Below, in pieces: positions 1 through 8,023 of a stretch of DNA of 64,000 nt. The DNA is from Rhodococcus sp. P-2 (lineage in GTDB: Bacteria; Actinomycetota; Actinomycetes; Mycobacteriales; Mycobacteriaceae), in contig NZ_CP066779.1 of the NCBI RefSeq assembly GCF_016598535.1, positions 3,100,001 to 3,164,000 of the forward strand, in the 5' to 3' direction. Position 1 is the stretch's first letter; every line of letters starts with the position of its first letter. The position numbers were made by a program, and so were the translations under genes. Under the pieces are notes generated by a model, which had not been told where the DNA came from, searched no databases, and worked only from the letters and a program-made list of their open reading frames with translations.

Positions 1-100
1 CGAGAAGTTCGTCCGATGCCAGCGGTCCGAGCGTCACCTCCTCGAGTTCGAACTTGCCGTCGCCGTCGCGCAGAATAGCGGCAATTGCGTTGGTGGTCAT
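1..100 (-). CDS. Zinc-type alcohol dehydrogenase (MDR family), N-terminal fragment
   Basis: Only the first 33 codons lie in the window; the gene continues past base 1. The ATG is at 100-98 and overlaps the TGA of the upstream ferredoxin reductase in an ATGA junction, so translation is probably coupled. The visible start, MTTNAIAAILRDGDGKFELE, followed by an acidic stretch and a DELL segment, matches the start of NAD(P)-dependent medium-chain alcohol dehydrogenases. As the last visible member of a P450 / ferredoxin / reductase operon it would plausibly oxidise the alcohol made by the P450. Catalytic zinc ligands and the Rossmann fold are outside the window, so the family call rests on the N-terminus alone. 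Confidence 0.6.
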   Translation of the reverse strand, partial: MTTNAIAAILRDGDGKFELEEVTLGPLASDELL

Positions 101-1335
101 GATTTCTTCTCCGTGGGGTCGAGGAGCTCGAGCGCATCTGCATACGTGCCCTTGTTGGCGATGATGCGGCGCAGCTTCATGATCTTGCGTTGTTCATTCA
201 AGGTGGCGGCGCCGACCAGACGGTCACCCGAGCGGTACAGTGCCACGAATTTGTCAGCCTCTGGATCGCCAGAGGCGAAGACAACTTCGTCGGCGACTGC
301 GGTGCCTACGAACTGGATACGGCTCTCGTACCAGTCGCTCCAGAAGTAGGGGACGGTCTCGTAAGGCTTGGCGTCCTCTGGCGCGACAGCATTGACAGCT
401 GCCTGGTTCGCTTGATCAGCAGCATTCGTCCAGTTCTCCAGACGGACCGAGAGTCCACCGAATGCGGGGTTGGGCCAGTGGACCACATCGCCTGCTGCAT
501 AGACGTCTTCGAGCGAGGTTCGAAGAAACTCGTTTGCTATCACCCCGCCGTCTACTGGATGGAGCTCGATGCCGGAATTCGCCAGCCACCCGGTTGCGGG
601 TGTCGCTCCCACACCGACGACGACCAGTTCAGCGGGCAGTGAGGTGCCGGTACTGAGCCGGACGGACTCGACGTGTGTGGTGCCGATCAGCTCTTCGACC
701 TGAACGTCACACAAGAGCGGAATTCCGTTGCGTTCGTGCAGCTTTGCGAGTGCCTGACCGACGGTCGCACCGACTGCGCGGACGAGTGGAATTGGAGCAG
801 CTTCGACGATCGTCACGTCTGCGCCTCGGTCTCGGGCGGACGACGCGAGCTCGGACCCGATGAATCCAGCGCCAACTATCACGAGCTTCGTTCCAGGGCG
901 GAGTCTTTCGCGGAGCGCGAGCGCATCATCGATCGTGCGAAGCGCGATAACGCCGTCCAAATCCGGAGTGTTGGGCAACGAGCGTGGTGACGCGCCTGTC
1001 GCAATGATCAGCTTCTCGTAGGGAATCCAATCGCTGTCTCCGACTCGCACACGGTGTGATGTCGGATCGAGTTGTGTCGCCGGCGCCCCGAGTAGAAGTT
1101 TCACATCGAGGGCGGCGAGTTCCTCGGTGGTCGTGTGAAAGTCGACCTCAGCGCCGTCCTTCAGGAATTGCTTACTCAGGGGCGGTCGGTCGTAGGGAAG
1201 ATGGAATTCGTCGCCGACCAGAGTGATCGGTCCTTCGTACCCCGCCTGCCGGGCAGACTCCGCGGCCCGCAGACCGGCCAGAGACGCTCCGACGACAACG
1301 AGTCCCGCACCGTGATCGATATCTGTTGCGCTCAC
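97..1335 (-). CDS. NAD(P)H-dependent ferredoxin reductase (FAD), P450 electron-transfer partner
   Basis: A 412-residue FAD/NAD(P)-dependent oxidoreductase of the putidaredoxin/rubredoxin reductase type, which passes electrons from NAD(P)H to a small ferredoxin. Two dinucleotide-binding motifs are visible: VVVGASLAGLRAAE at the N-terminus (FAD) and VIVGAGFIGSELA in the middle (NAD). A YAAGDV segment near residue 290 fits the second FAD contact. I chose the GTG at 1335, two bases after the ferredoxin stop, because it places the FAD motif about ten residues from the start. An ATG at 1374 in the same frame would overlap the ferredoxin gene. It sits directly downstream of its ferredoxin and P450 partners, forming a class I P450 chain. 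Confidence 0.9.
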   Translation of the reverse strand: MSATDIDHGAGLVVVGASLAGLRAAESARQAGYEGPITLVGDEFHLPYDRPPLSKQFLKDGAEVDFHTTTEELAALDVKLLLGAPATQLDPTSHRVRVGDSDWIPYEKLIIATGASPRSLPNTPDLDGVIALRTIDDALALRERLRPGTKLVIVGAGFIGSELASSARDRGADVTIVEAAPIPLVRAVGATVGQALAKLHERNGIPLLCDVQVEELIGTTHVESVRLSTGTSLPAELVVVGVGATPATGWLANSGIELHPVDGGVIANEFLRTSLEDVYAAGDVVHWPNPAFGGLSVRLENWTNAADQANQAAVNAVAPEDAKPYETVPYFWSDWYESRIQFVGTAVADEVVFASGDPEADKFVALYRSGDRLVGAATLNEQRKIMKLRRIIANKGTYADALELLDPTEKKS

Positions 1336-1337
1336 GA

Positions 1338-1532
1338 TCAGGTCTCGTCGAGGGTGAGCGCTTTGGCGGGGCACGATCGAACAGCCTCCCGGACAAGGTT
1401 TTTGTCGTCGTCATCGACCAACTCCTTGTGCAGAATCAGCGATCCGTCGTCGGCTACCTCGAAATAGTCCTCGGATACGGATTCGCAGATTCCGATTCCT
1501 GTGCACCGACCGCGATCGACAATGATCTTCAT
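1338..1532 (-). CDS. 3Fe-4S ferredoxin for cytochrome P450
   Basis: A 64-residue acidic ferredoxin. The cysteine pattern is C10-x5-C16 (CTGIGIC) plus C54 in a CPAKAL segment. The usual fourth cysteine of a 4Fe-4S site is absent (Gly in the CTGIGIC loop), which is typical of the single-cluster 3Fe-4S ferredoxins that serve actinobacterial P450s. It lies between the P450 gene (39-base gap) and the ferredoxin reductase (2-base gap), so all three are probably one transcript. Its role would be one-electron shuttling from reductase to P450 in the cytoplasm. Confidence 0.93.
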   Translation of the reverse strand: MKIIVDRGRCTGIGICESVSEDYFEVADDGSLILHKELVDDDDKNLVREAVRSCPAKALTLDET

Positions 1533-1571
1533 AGCGTCGTTCCTGTTCTCTACTGTCTTTACTGGGGTTAG

Positions 1572-2855
1572 TTACACGCGGACCGGGAGGCGCTTGATCC
1601 CGTTGATGAACTCGCTGTAGAGGTACACCGGCTCCCCGACCTCCATGCGCGGTAGTTTGGTCAGAATCTGTGAGTACAGCGCTCGCAGTTGAGCTTTGGC
1701 GACCATATGGCCGAGGCAGTAGTGGATTCCGCCACCGCCGAAGGCAACATGGTTGTTGTTGGGGCTGCGCTGTAGGTCGAACCGGTGCGGATCGTCGAAG
1801 GTGTCCTCGTCACGGTTTCCCGAGCAGTAGAACAAGACGACCTTGTCGCCTCTGTTGACCAGGGTTCCGCTCAACTCGATGTCCGAGGTGGCCGTGCGTG
1901 CAAATTCCTGGACGGGAGAGGTGTGGCGAATGAACTCCTCGATCGACTGGGCGATACGTCCGTCGAAGTCCTCCGTCAGCCATCGCTTCTGGTCCGGGTT
2001 CCGATCCAGTGACATGGCAGTGTGGCTGGTGGTCTGTTTCGTTGTGTCGTTACCGGCAACACTGAGTAGGAGCATCATCGAACCGATTTCGAGCTCGGAG
2101 AGCGGTTTGCCGTCGAATTCAGTGTTGGCCAGTGCAGTGGCGATGTCGTCGGCCGGATTTTTGCGACGGAAATTGACCAGATCGTTGCCGATCTCCGACA
2201 ACGCCGCGACCTGTTGCATCGTGAACTCGATCGGGGTCAACCCCTCGGGGAGCATATCGGGGTCGGCGGCACCGACCAGGTTGTCGCCGGCCGTTGCGAA
2301 GTCCTGAACCAGGCTCTCCGGGACGCCGACAAGATCGGCGATCGTGAGCATCGGCAACTTCGAGGCGACTTCGGAGACGAAGTCGAATTCGCCTGCGCCG
2401 ACTACCCGGCCGACGATTTGCTCGGCGCGTTCTTCGATCTTGTCACGCAGACGCTTGACGGCCTTGGGTGTGAAACCAGAGCTGATGATTTGGCGATACC
2501 TGGTGTGATCGGGCGGATCCATCATCACGAAGTTCGGGGCGCCGGAGAGTTCTGGATCGTTCGGCGCGAACCCCACTCCCCGCCACTTGAGCTGATCCGA
2601 GCTGAATAGTTCGTGGTTCTGGCTGACGAACGCGATGTCCGCGCTTTTCACGATGGCCCAGAATCCGGTCTCACCGTGGTCGGGTTTGAAATGGGGGCGG
2701 TCCATCGGCTTGTGCCAACTCACCGTCGCATTCTCGCGCAGCCACGCGAATGTCCTGTCCCGCTCGACAAATGGTTTGCTCCAGAACTCGACGCTGGTGA
2801 GGTCGATGTGCGGTGCTGTCAGTGGGTGCTCGGTGGATGGAAGTGAGGTGGTCAT
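1572..2855 (-). CDS. Cytochrome P450 (CYP124/125/142-like bacterial class I)
   Basis: A 427-residue soluble P450. Diagnostic motifs: I-helix oxygen-activation segment AGNDTT, K-helix ExxR (EEFIR), and the haem loop FGGGGIHYCLG with Cys380 as thiolate ligand. The overall pattern (MMDPPDHTRYRQIISSGFTPKAV, with the C-terminal FINGIKRLPV) resembles the CYP124/CYP125/CYP142 group, which hydroxylates methyl-branched lipid or sterol side-chain ends. The precise substrate cannot be read from the sequence. It sits between a thiolase-like gene upstream and its own ferredoxin and reductase downstream, which suggests it oxygenates a substrate later shortened by the neighbouring beta-oxidation-type enzymes. 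Confidence 0.92.
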   Translation of the reverse strand: MTTSLPSTEHPLTAPHIDLTSVEFWSKPFVERDRTFAWLRENATVSWHKPMDRPHFKPDHGETGFWAIVKSADIAFVSQNHELFSSDQLKWRGVGFAPNDPELSGAPNFVMMDPPDHTRYRQIISSGFTPKAVKRLRDKIEERAEQIVGRVVGAGEFDFVSEVASKLPMLTIADLVGVPESLVQDFATAGDNLVGAADPDMLPEGLTPIEFTMQQVAALSEIGNDLVNFRRKNPADDIATALANTEFDGKPLSELEIGSMMLLLSVAGNDTTKQTTSHTAMSLDRNPDQKRWLTEDFDGRIAQSIEEFIRHTSPVQEFARTATSDIELSGTLVNRGDKVVLFYCSGNRDEDTFDDPHRFDLQRSPNNNHVAFGGGGIHYCLGHMVAKAQLRALYSQILTKLPRMEVGEPVYLYSEFINGIKRLPVRV

Positions 2856-2951
2856 GCAGGTACCTTTCTGTCGCTCCCCCCTGGGATGGGCTGTTCGGTC
2901 GAGGATCTACTCCTCGTTGGGTGTTGCGTTCGGCGAGAAGAAGATTCCCGC

Positions 2952-4109
2952 TCACGGACGCCGGTTCGAGAGCACCAAACTGCCTGCGGCACCGAAGTAG
3001 AACCCGACTCCCTGGACAAAACTGATTTCGACTCCGGGAACTTGCTCGCACGCCTCACCGCGTAGTTGGCGCACCGCCTCCTGTATGGCGAACATCCCGT
3101 ACATGCCGGTATGGGTGTACGACATGCCGCCGCCGTTGGTGTTCATCGGAAGCCGGCCGCCTTTGGATGTATTTCCCTCGGCGACAAAGTCTCCCGATTC
3201 GCCGTGGCCGACAAAACCGAGATCCTCGAGCATGAAGAGCGGGACGTGCGCGAAGGCGTCGTATGCCATCAGATGGTCGACGTCGTCGTGGGTGATCCCA
3301 GCGGTGGCGAACGCTTCGGCGCCGGCGAGTCGGAATGCTTTGAAGGATGCAGGATCCTGCATCTGAGAAACCATCGGGGCTTCTGCGGATTCACCGGACC
3401 CGAGTAGGTACACGTGTCGGTCGGATCCCGGCATGTCTGCTGCTCGTTCGACACTGGTCAGGATCACGGCGCCGCCGCCGTCGGTCAGGACACAACACAT
3501 GTCCCGGGTAAACGGGTACGCCACGCGAGGACCGGCCAGAACTTCGTCGACTGTCGTCGGTTTGCGACGGAAAGCTCGCGGATTGTCCAGAGCCCAGTTG
3601 CGCTGAGCAACCACGAGTCCAGCCATGTGTTCGATGGTCATTCCGCGCTCGTGCAGAAAGCGCAGTGCCGGAACAGTGAAGGTCGAGTACGGCATGTTCG
3701 CGCCGTACACGGTCTCGAATTGACCGCTCATGGAATTCAAAGTCAGCGGATACGGCGGGGCGCCGATTCTCGACCGGCCGGATTCTCCGTGGGTCACGAG
3801 AACAACGTCGGCGGCACCCGAAGCGATGGCAGCCGCGGCGTGACGCACGTGCAGCATGAAACTGCATCCACCGACGCCGGTTCCGTCCAGCCAGCGAGGG
3901 GTTATGCCCAGGTGATGAGAGACCTCGAGGGAAAGTAGTCCGGTGGTAGCGACGCCGTCGATGTCCGCGGGTGTGAGGCCGGCGTCGGCCATTGCATTGC
4001 GGGCAGCGTTGGCATGTAGATCCAGGACGGACGTGTTGGGCAGTACGCCGATTTCCGTGGTCTCTGCCGCGCCGACGATCGCGATGTCTCCGTTGTGCAT
4101 CGATGTCAT
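2952..4109 (-). CDS. Thiolase-like / lipid-transfer-protein family acyltransferase or aldolase (Ltp2-like)
   Basis: A 385-residue protein of the SCP2-type thiolase family. The ATG at 4109 overlaps the TGA of the DUF35 gene (ATGA). Residues GVGGCSFMLHVRHA carry Cys82 at the position of the thiolase nucleophile, and the C-terminal NTNGGGMSYTHTGMYGM resembles the thiolase Asn-Gly-Gly...His loop with the GHP motif altered to THT. Length and pairing with a DUF35 protein match the steroid side-chain aldolases (Ltp2 with the DUF35 part of ChsH2), in which a thiolase-fold protein cleaves a C-C bond without CoA attack. Ordinary thiolase activity is the alternative. Confidence 0.85.
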   Translation of the reverse strand: MTSMHNGDIAIVGAAETTEIGVLPNTSVLDLHANAARNAMADAGLTPADIDGVATTGLLSLEVSHHLGITPRWLDGTGVGGCSFMLHVRHAAAAIASGAADVVLVTHGESGRSRIGAPPYPLTLNSMSGQFETVYGANMPYSTFTVPALRFLHERGMTIEHMAGLVVAQRNWALDNPRAFRRKPTTVDEVLAGPRVAYPFTRDMCCVLTDGGGAVILTSVERAADMPGSDRHVYLLGSGESAEAPMVSQMQDPASFKAFRLAGAEAFATAGITHDDVDHLMAYDAFAHVPLFMLEDLGFVGHGESGDFVAEGNTSKGGRLPMNTNGGGMSYTHTGMYGMFAIQEAVRQLRGEACEQVPGVEISFVQGVGFYFGAAGSLVLSNRRP

Positions 4110-4519
4110 CGAGCAGACTCCTGTACCGGCGTGAACACGGGGAGCTTCATGTCCCCTCGTGCGATGAACGTGACTTCGAGTGGTTGGTCGAGCTCGAGGT
4201 ACTCGGGGTCGGCCTCCACTCCGACCACATTGCTCATCAGGTGCGGGCCCTCCTCGAGTTCGACCAGTGCGACGACGATGGGAGTCGCGGGGTCGAAGGG
4301 TGGAGTCGGTCGATAGTTGATCACGTAGGACAACAGTCGGCCTCGGCCACTGACGGGTGTCCACTCCACGTTGTCGGAGTTGCAGTTCGGGCAGAAAGGT
4401 CGCGGATAAAAGTAGTGCTGTGTGCACTCCAGGCAATGTTGAATGGTGAGTTCCTCCCGCTGCGCGCCCTCCCAATAGGGGGCGGTAGCAGGGGTCGGCA
4501 CCGGTACAGGCCCTGTCAA
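4106..4519 (-). CDS. DUF35 zinc-ribbon/OB-fold protein, partner of the thiolase-like enzyme
   Basis: A 137-residue protein with a rubredoxin-like zinc ribbon (C29-x2-C32 and C43-x2-C46, in HCLEC...FCPNC) followed by an OB-fold acyl-CoA-associated domain. I chose the TTG at 4519: a GAGAGGA stretch lies just upstream, and the product then has the usual family length. An ATG at 4636 would add 39 residues of unlikely composition and run into the regulatory region. DUF35 proteins form complexes with thiolase-fold enzymes; the 4-base overlap with the downstream thiolase gene supports a 1:1 partnership. Confidence 0.85.
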   Translation of the reverse strand: MTGPVPVPTPATAPYWEGAQREELTIQHCLECTQHYFYPRPFCPNCNSDNVEWTPVSGRGRLLSYVINYRPTPPFDPATPIVVALVELEEGPHLMSNVVGVEADPEYLELDQPLEVTFIARGDMKLPVFTPVQESAR

Positions 4520-4936
4520 GGGACAGTCCTCTCGTCGTGTGAATCTGTGATGGATCATCAAGTCTCTCAACGGAATACGCCCGTCGAGTCGGGTGAATGA
4601 AACACGTTCCGCGAGTGCGCTTCTGCGGAATACCATCCGTTCCGCTTCTTCGAAGCGGATTCAGTTCAGGACCCTTTGCTTAAACGGAACGCGTTTCGTA
4701 ACGATCAGAGTGATCCAGTTCATCGTGTATGTCAAGGTCTGTCGAGAAATTCCGTTAGTTCGGCTGACTGCTTCGAATCGAAGGGCTTGCCAATCACATA
4801 CGTAACGTGTTCTCTTTAGGTGGAGTGGGTTGTCGGACAACGTTTTCGGATACCGTTTCGCGATACGCGACACTTACCGTCCGGTAACCCCGCTCCACTC
4901 CTGCGCACGCCTATTCGGATGAAATCGAGGTTCTAC
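4520..4936. promoter_or_regulatory. Divergent promoter region with three AACnnGTT boxes (KstR-like)
   Basis: This 417-base gap separates the minus DUF35-thiolase-P450 operon from the plus hydratase-SDR-TetR operon, so both promoters must lie here. Three sites share the core AACnnGTT of the KstR consensus TnnAACnnGTTnnA: 4598-4611 (TGAAACACGTTCCG, 13 of 14), 4685-4698 and 4801-4814. A separate inverted repeat, CCGCTTC-ttc-GAAGCGG, lies at 4642-4658. The TetR encoded at 6918 is KstR-like and is the natural candidate to bind here. No binding data; operator assignment is inference from pattern. Confidence 0.6.
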
Positions 4937-5797
4937 ATGCCGATCGACAGCTCACTCGTCGGACTCACCGGCAAGCCTGTCTGGAAGAGTTGGACGTCGA
5001 AAGACGCGTTGCTGTACGCCCTGGGTGTCGGCGCGGGTCAGCCTGACCCGCTCGACGAGCTGGAGTTCACCACCGAGAACAGTGAGGACATCCAGCAGAA
5101 GGTTCTTCCGACGTTTGCGAACGTGGCGTTCTACGGCGACGGCGACGGCGAAGACGACGGCTTCGCGCTGCCCGACGATGTGGACTACAGCAAGTTGCTG
5201 CATGCATATCAAGCGTTCAGTTTGTCCGGCCCGCTCCCGACAGACGGCCGCGTTGAAACCACCCGCAGAATCACCGGCGTGTACGACAAGGGTTCAGGGG
5301 CCTTGCTCACGACGGAAACCGTCGCCCGCGACGCTGTCGGTCAGATCGTGGGAACCATCGAGTCCGGGTCGTTCTTCCGCGGTTATGGAGGTTTCGGCGG
5401 CGAGCGCGGGCCTTCAACTTCATGGGAACTGCCGGCCTACAAGCCGGATCACGTTGTCACGTACGCAACTCGAGCGGACCAGGCGCTGCTGTACCGACTG
5501 AGCGGTGACCGGAATCCGCTCCACTCGGACCCGACATTCAGCGCACGCGGCGGGTTTTCCACTCCCATCCTGCACGGTATGTGCACCTACGGTTACGTCG
5601 GTCGGGCTCTCCTGCACGCTGTGGCCGATTCGGATCCGACGCGCTTCACCGGGATGTCGGGACGGTTCACCAAGCCACTGTTGCCCGGACAGACAATCAC
5701 TACCTCGATCTGGGTTGCCGGTGGAGCTGTTCGATTCCGCACGGTCGACGACATCGGCGATGTGGTCATCGACCACGGCACCGCCGAAATTCACTGA
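4937..5797 (+). CDS. MaoC-family (R)-specific enoyl-CoA hydratase 2
   Basis: A 286-residue double hot-dog protein. The hydratase-2 signature YRLSGDRNPLHSDP is at residues 187-199, giving catalytic Asp191 and His196, and the following PILHGMCTYGYVGRAL segment is characteristic of the family. It would hydrate a trans-2-enoyl-CoA to a 3-hydroxyacyl-CoA in a beta-oxidation cycle. The ATG at 4937 follows a CGAGGTT ribosome-binding site; upstream in-frame codons to 4820 fall in the regulatory region. The SDR 82 bases downstream would oxidise the product. The end of the gene is part of a 22-base tandem duplication (see the repeat at 5776). Confidence 0.9.
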   Translation: MPIDSSLVGLTGKPVWKSWTSKDALLYALGVGAGQPDPLDELEFTTENSEDIQQKVLPTFANVAFYGDGDGEDDGFALPDDVDYSKLLHAYQAFSLSGPLPTDGRVETTRRITGVYDKGSGALLTTETVARDAVGQIVGTIESGSFFRGYGGFGGERGPSTSWELPAYKPDHVVTYATRADQALLYRLSGDRNPLHSDPTFSARGGFSTPILHGMCTYGYVGRALLHAVADSDPTRFTGMSGRFTKPLLPGQTITTSIWVAGGAVRFRTVDDIGDVVIDHGTAEIH

Positions 5798-5819
5798 CGG
5801 CACCGCCGAAATCCACTGA
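5776..5819. repeat. 22-base tandem duplication copying the hydratase stop codon
   Basis: Two adjacent 22-base units, 5776-5797 and 5798-5819, are identical except for one T/C change. Each begins CGGCACCGCCGAAAT and ends CACTGA. The first contains the true last codons and stop of the MaoC gene; the second is a non-translated copy including a second TGA. Similar short duplications across stop codons occur at 24522 and 33339. Confidence 0.9.
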
Positions 5820-5879
5820 CACTCAACCCGTTACATACTCGCCACGATGGTATTCGTGGCATGAACAAAGGAAAGATTC

Positions 5880-6791
5880 ATGGGTTCACTCGAAGGTCGC
5901 GTAGCGATCGTGACCGGAGGCGGCCGAGGCATCGGTGCGTCGATCAGCAGAATGTTCGCTGCCGAAGGTGCAAAGCTGGTCATCAACGATCTCGGTTCGT
6001 CGCCGGACGGTCAGGGCGGGGATCAGGGCCCGGCGCGTGACGTCGCGGCCGAGATCGTGGCCAATGGCGGTCAGGCCGTTGCCGACGGCGGCGACATCGC
6101 AGACGTCGCGACCGGTCAACGCCTTGTCGATCTTGCGCTGGAGCACTACGGCAAGCTGGATGTTCTCGTCAACGTGGCAGGCATTCTCCGAGACAAGATG
6201 ATTTTCAATCTTCCGGAAGAAGACTGGGACGCAGTCATTCGAGTGCATCTGCGTGGCCACTTCAGCACCATCAAGCCGGCCGCGGCGTACTGGCGTGCGC
6301 AGAAAAACCCCGAAGGCCACTACCGCATCATCAACTTCACCTCCGATTCCGCGTTGCAGGGTTCGCCCGGGCAGCCGAACTACGCCGCTGCCAAGATGGG
6401 AATCGTCGGCTTGACTGCATCCACGGCCAATGCGCTCGGGCGATACGGCGTGACGGCAAATGCGATCGCTCCGGGTGCCGTCACCCGTCTGACTCAAACT
6501 GTGCCTGACGAGAAGCGGATGGGAGACGGCATCGACGAATCCGTCTCGCCGGACAACATCGCGCCCATCGTCACCTACCTTGCCGGTACGAGTTCCGATT
6601 GGTTGTCGGGCCGCACGATCGGCGCGATGGGCTACGAGGTGAAACTGTGGAATAACCCGGAAGTAGTTTCCACGGTCGCCTCGGATGGACCGTGGAATCT
6701 CGACGACCTGACCGCCAAGGTCGAGAAGGAATTCCGTCCGTTGGCTGACGGTCTTCACCCGTCCATCTTCATGGCTCAGCTTCCGTCCTGA
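5880..6791 (+). CDS. SDR-family 3-hydroxyacyl-CoA dehydrogenase (HSD17B4-like)
   Basis: A 303-residue short-chain dehydrogenase. The cofactor motif TGGGRGIG is at residues 12-19, NVAG at 98-101, Ser at 155/157, and the catalytic YxxxK is Y168/K172 (YAAAK). Length and the long segment after the first Rossmann strand fit the peroxisomal-multifunctional-enzyme type that oxidises 3-hydroxyacyl-CoA made by hydratase-2 proteins. The ATG at 5880 has an AAAGGAAAG ribosome-binding site. Adjacent to the MaoC hydratase, it completes the hydration/oxidation pair of a beta-oxidation turn; a steroid or terpenoid acyl-CoA is plausible but not proven. Confidence 0.9.
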   Translation: MGSLEGRVAIVTGGGRGIGASISRMFAAEGAKLVINDLGSSPDGQGGDQGPARDVAAEIVANGGQAVADGGDIADVATGQRLVDLALEHYGKLDVLVNVAGILRDKMIFNLPEEDWDAVIRVHLRGHFSTIKPAAAYWRAQKNPEGHYRIINFTSDSALQGSPGQPNYAAAKMGIVGLTASTANALGRYGVTANAIAPGAVTRLTQTVPDEKRMGDGIDESVSPDNIAPIVTYLAGTSSDWLSGRTIGAMGYEVKLWNNPEVVSTVASDGPWNLDDLTAKVEKEFRPLADGLHPSIFMAQLPS

Positions 6792-6917
6792 TTCGTAAAT
6801 ACCTGATGAAGGGTGGGACTGATCCGAGTGCCTGAGTTGGTGCTGGTGCAGGGGCGTTATCGTGGAGGCAGATGACGCGTCGGCGTCAGTCTCGGAACAT
6901 GATGGGGGACAGACTGG

Positions 6918-7577
6918 ATGTCCGCAGTGAAGGTGAACGGCCGCACCGCTGAGGCAAAGGCGTTCCGTGTCGAGCGAGTCGTGAAAGCCACCCGCGAGTT
7001 GGCGTCCGCGGGCGGTTACGAAGCTGTGCAGATGCGGGAGGTCGCTCGAGTTGCCCAGACTGCCCTGTCGACCCTTTACAAGTACTACGCGTCCAAGGAC
7101 GATCTCATCACGGTAGCCGTTCGGTCGGAACTGGACTCCCTGGCTGAGGACTTTCTCCGCCGTCCGTCGAGACAGCGGACGGCGGAGGGGCGCGCAGGAG
7201 AAGTCTTCGTCCGGGCGTTCCAGGGGATGGTCCGAGATCCTGGGTTCGCACACGCTGCGATGTGCGCGCACCAAACGCTACGCGAGTACACCCCCGACCG
7301 GGATGAGCTCGATGTAAGGAACAACGAGATGACGCGTTGGGCCACCCCCTTCGGCTATATTGCCGTCACTCAAGCGTGGGGGGCGGATCACCGATGCACT
7401 CCGATGCAGTCCCGCACACTCGGCATGTTGGAGACCTTGTGGAGTGCCAGCGTTGTCGGGTGGCTGAACGGGGACACGTCGGTCGACGAGGTGAAACGGC
7501 GCCTTCGACTGGCGGCGAAGCTCTTGCTCGGCGCGAATTCTGTCGGCTCGAAAGTCAATGCGGAAGAAGAAGACTGA
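6918..7577 (+). CDS. TetR-family regulator, KstR-like
   Basis: A 219-residue TetR/AcrR regulator. The N-terminal helix-turn-helix (residues about 20-70) reads GYEAVQMREVARVAQTALST then LYKYYASKDDL, very close to KstR-type regulators of steroid catabolism; the C-terminal two-thirds is a ligand-binding helical domain. It lies 126 bases after the SDR gene on the same strand and is the likely local regulator, acting on the AACnnGTT boxes between the divergent operons. The inducer would be a CoA thioester if it behaves like KstR. Confidence 0.85.
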   Translation: MSAVKVNGRTAEAKAFRVERVVKATRELASAGGYEAVQMREVARVAQTALSTLYKYYASKDDLITVAVRSELDSLAEDFLRRPSRQRTAEGRAGEVFVRAFQGMVRDPGFAHAAMCAHQTLREYTPDRDELDVRNNEMTRWATPFGYIAVTQAWGADHRCTPMQSRTLGMLETLWSASVVGWLNGDTSVDEVKRRLRLAAKLLLGANSVGSKVNAEEED

Positions 7578-7604
7578 GGCGATCGTGCTCGAACCCGACG
7601 GTCT

Positions 7605-7778
7605 TCACGAGCGTCGCGTTATCCACTCCGCAGCCGCAGCGTCGATGTCCTGCTGCAACTTCTCGAAGAAGGACGGCGTCGGGGTAGGTACCAAGTCTGC
7701 GGCCGTTGTCAGTGATCGGCCGAGGGCGATTCGCCGCTCGAGCAATTCCTCGTCCGTCAGGAGCGTCAGATCCGGCAT
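7605..7778 (-). CDS. Small protein of unknown function (57 aa)
   Basis: A 57-residue reading frame beginning MPDLTLLTDEELLERRIALG and ending WITRRS. The ATG at 7778 has a strong AGGGGGA ribosome-binding site, better than any upstream start in the frame (to 7856). The sequence is acidic and helical, with no cysteines, signal peptide or membrane segment. I do not recognise a family. It lies convergent to the TetR gene and is preceded by an A+T-rich gap that could hold its promoter. Confidence 0.5.
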   Translation of the reverse strand: MPDLTLLTDEELLERRIALGRSLTTAADLVPTPTPSFFEKLQQDIDAAAAEWITRRS

Positions 7779-8023
7779 CGCGGTCCCCCTTGTCCGGTGC
7801 GATTTCTGTCGGGGCAGACCGTGCGCATCGGGATCGATGCATGATTCGATGCGCACGGCCGAGGCATTCCAGGCTGGGGGCCGGAATGCAAAATCTACTT
7901 TACCAAATGATTACCAATTGCTGTGGATAGCATGTCGCGCTCGGTTACCGCGGAGTGCTTTCACAGCGTTCTCCCAGGTGTTAAGTCCTGACAATCGTTG
8001 AAGCTGCAACTATCGTCGAAAGC

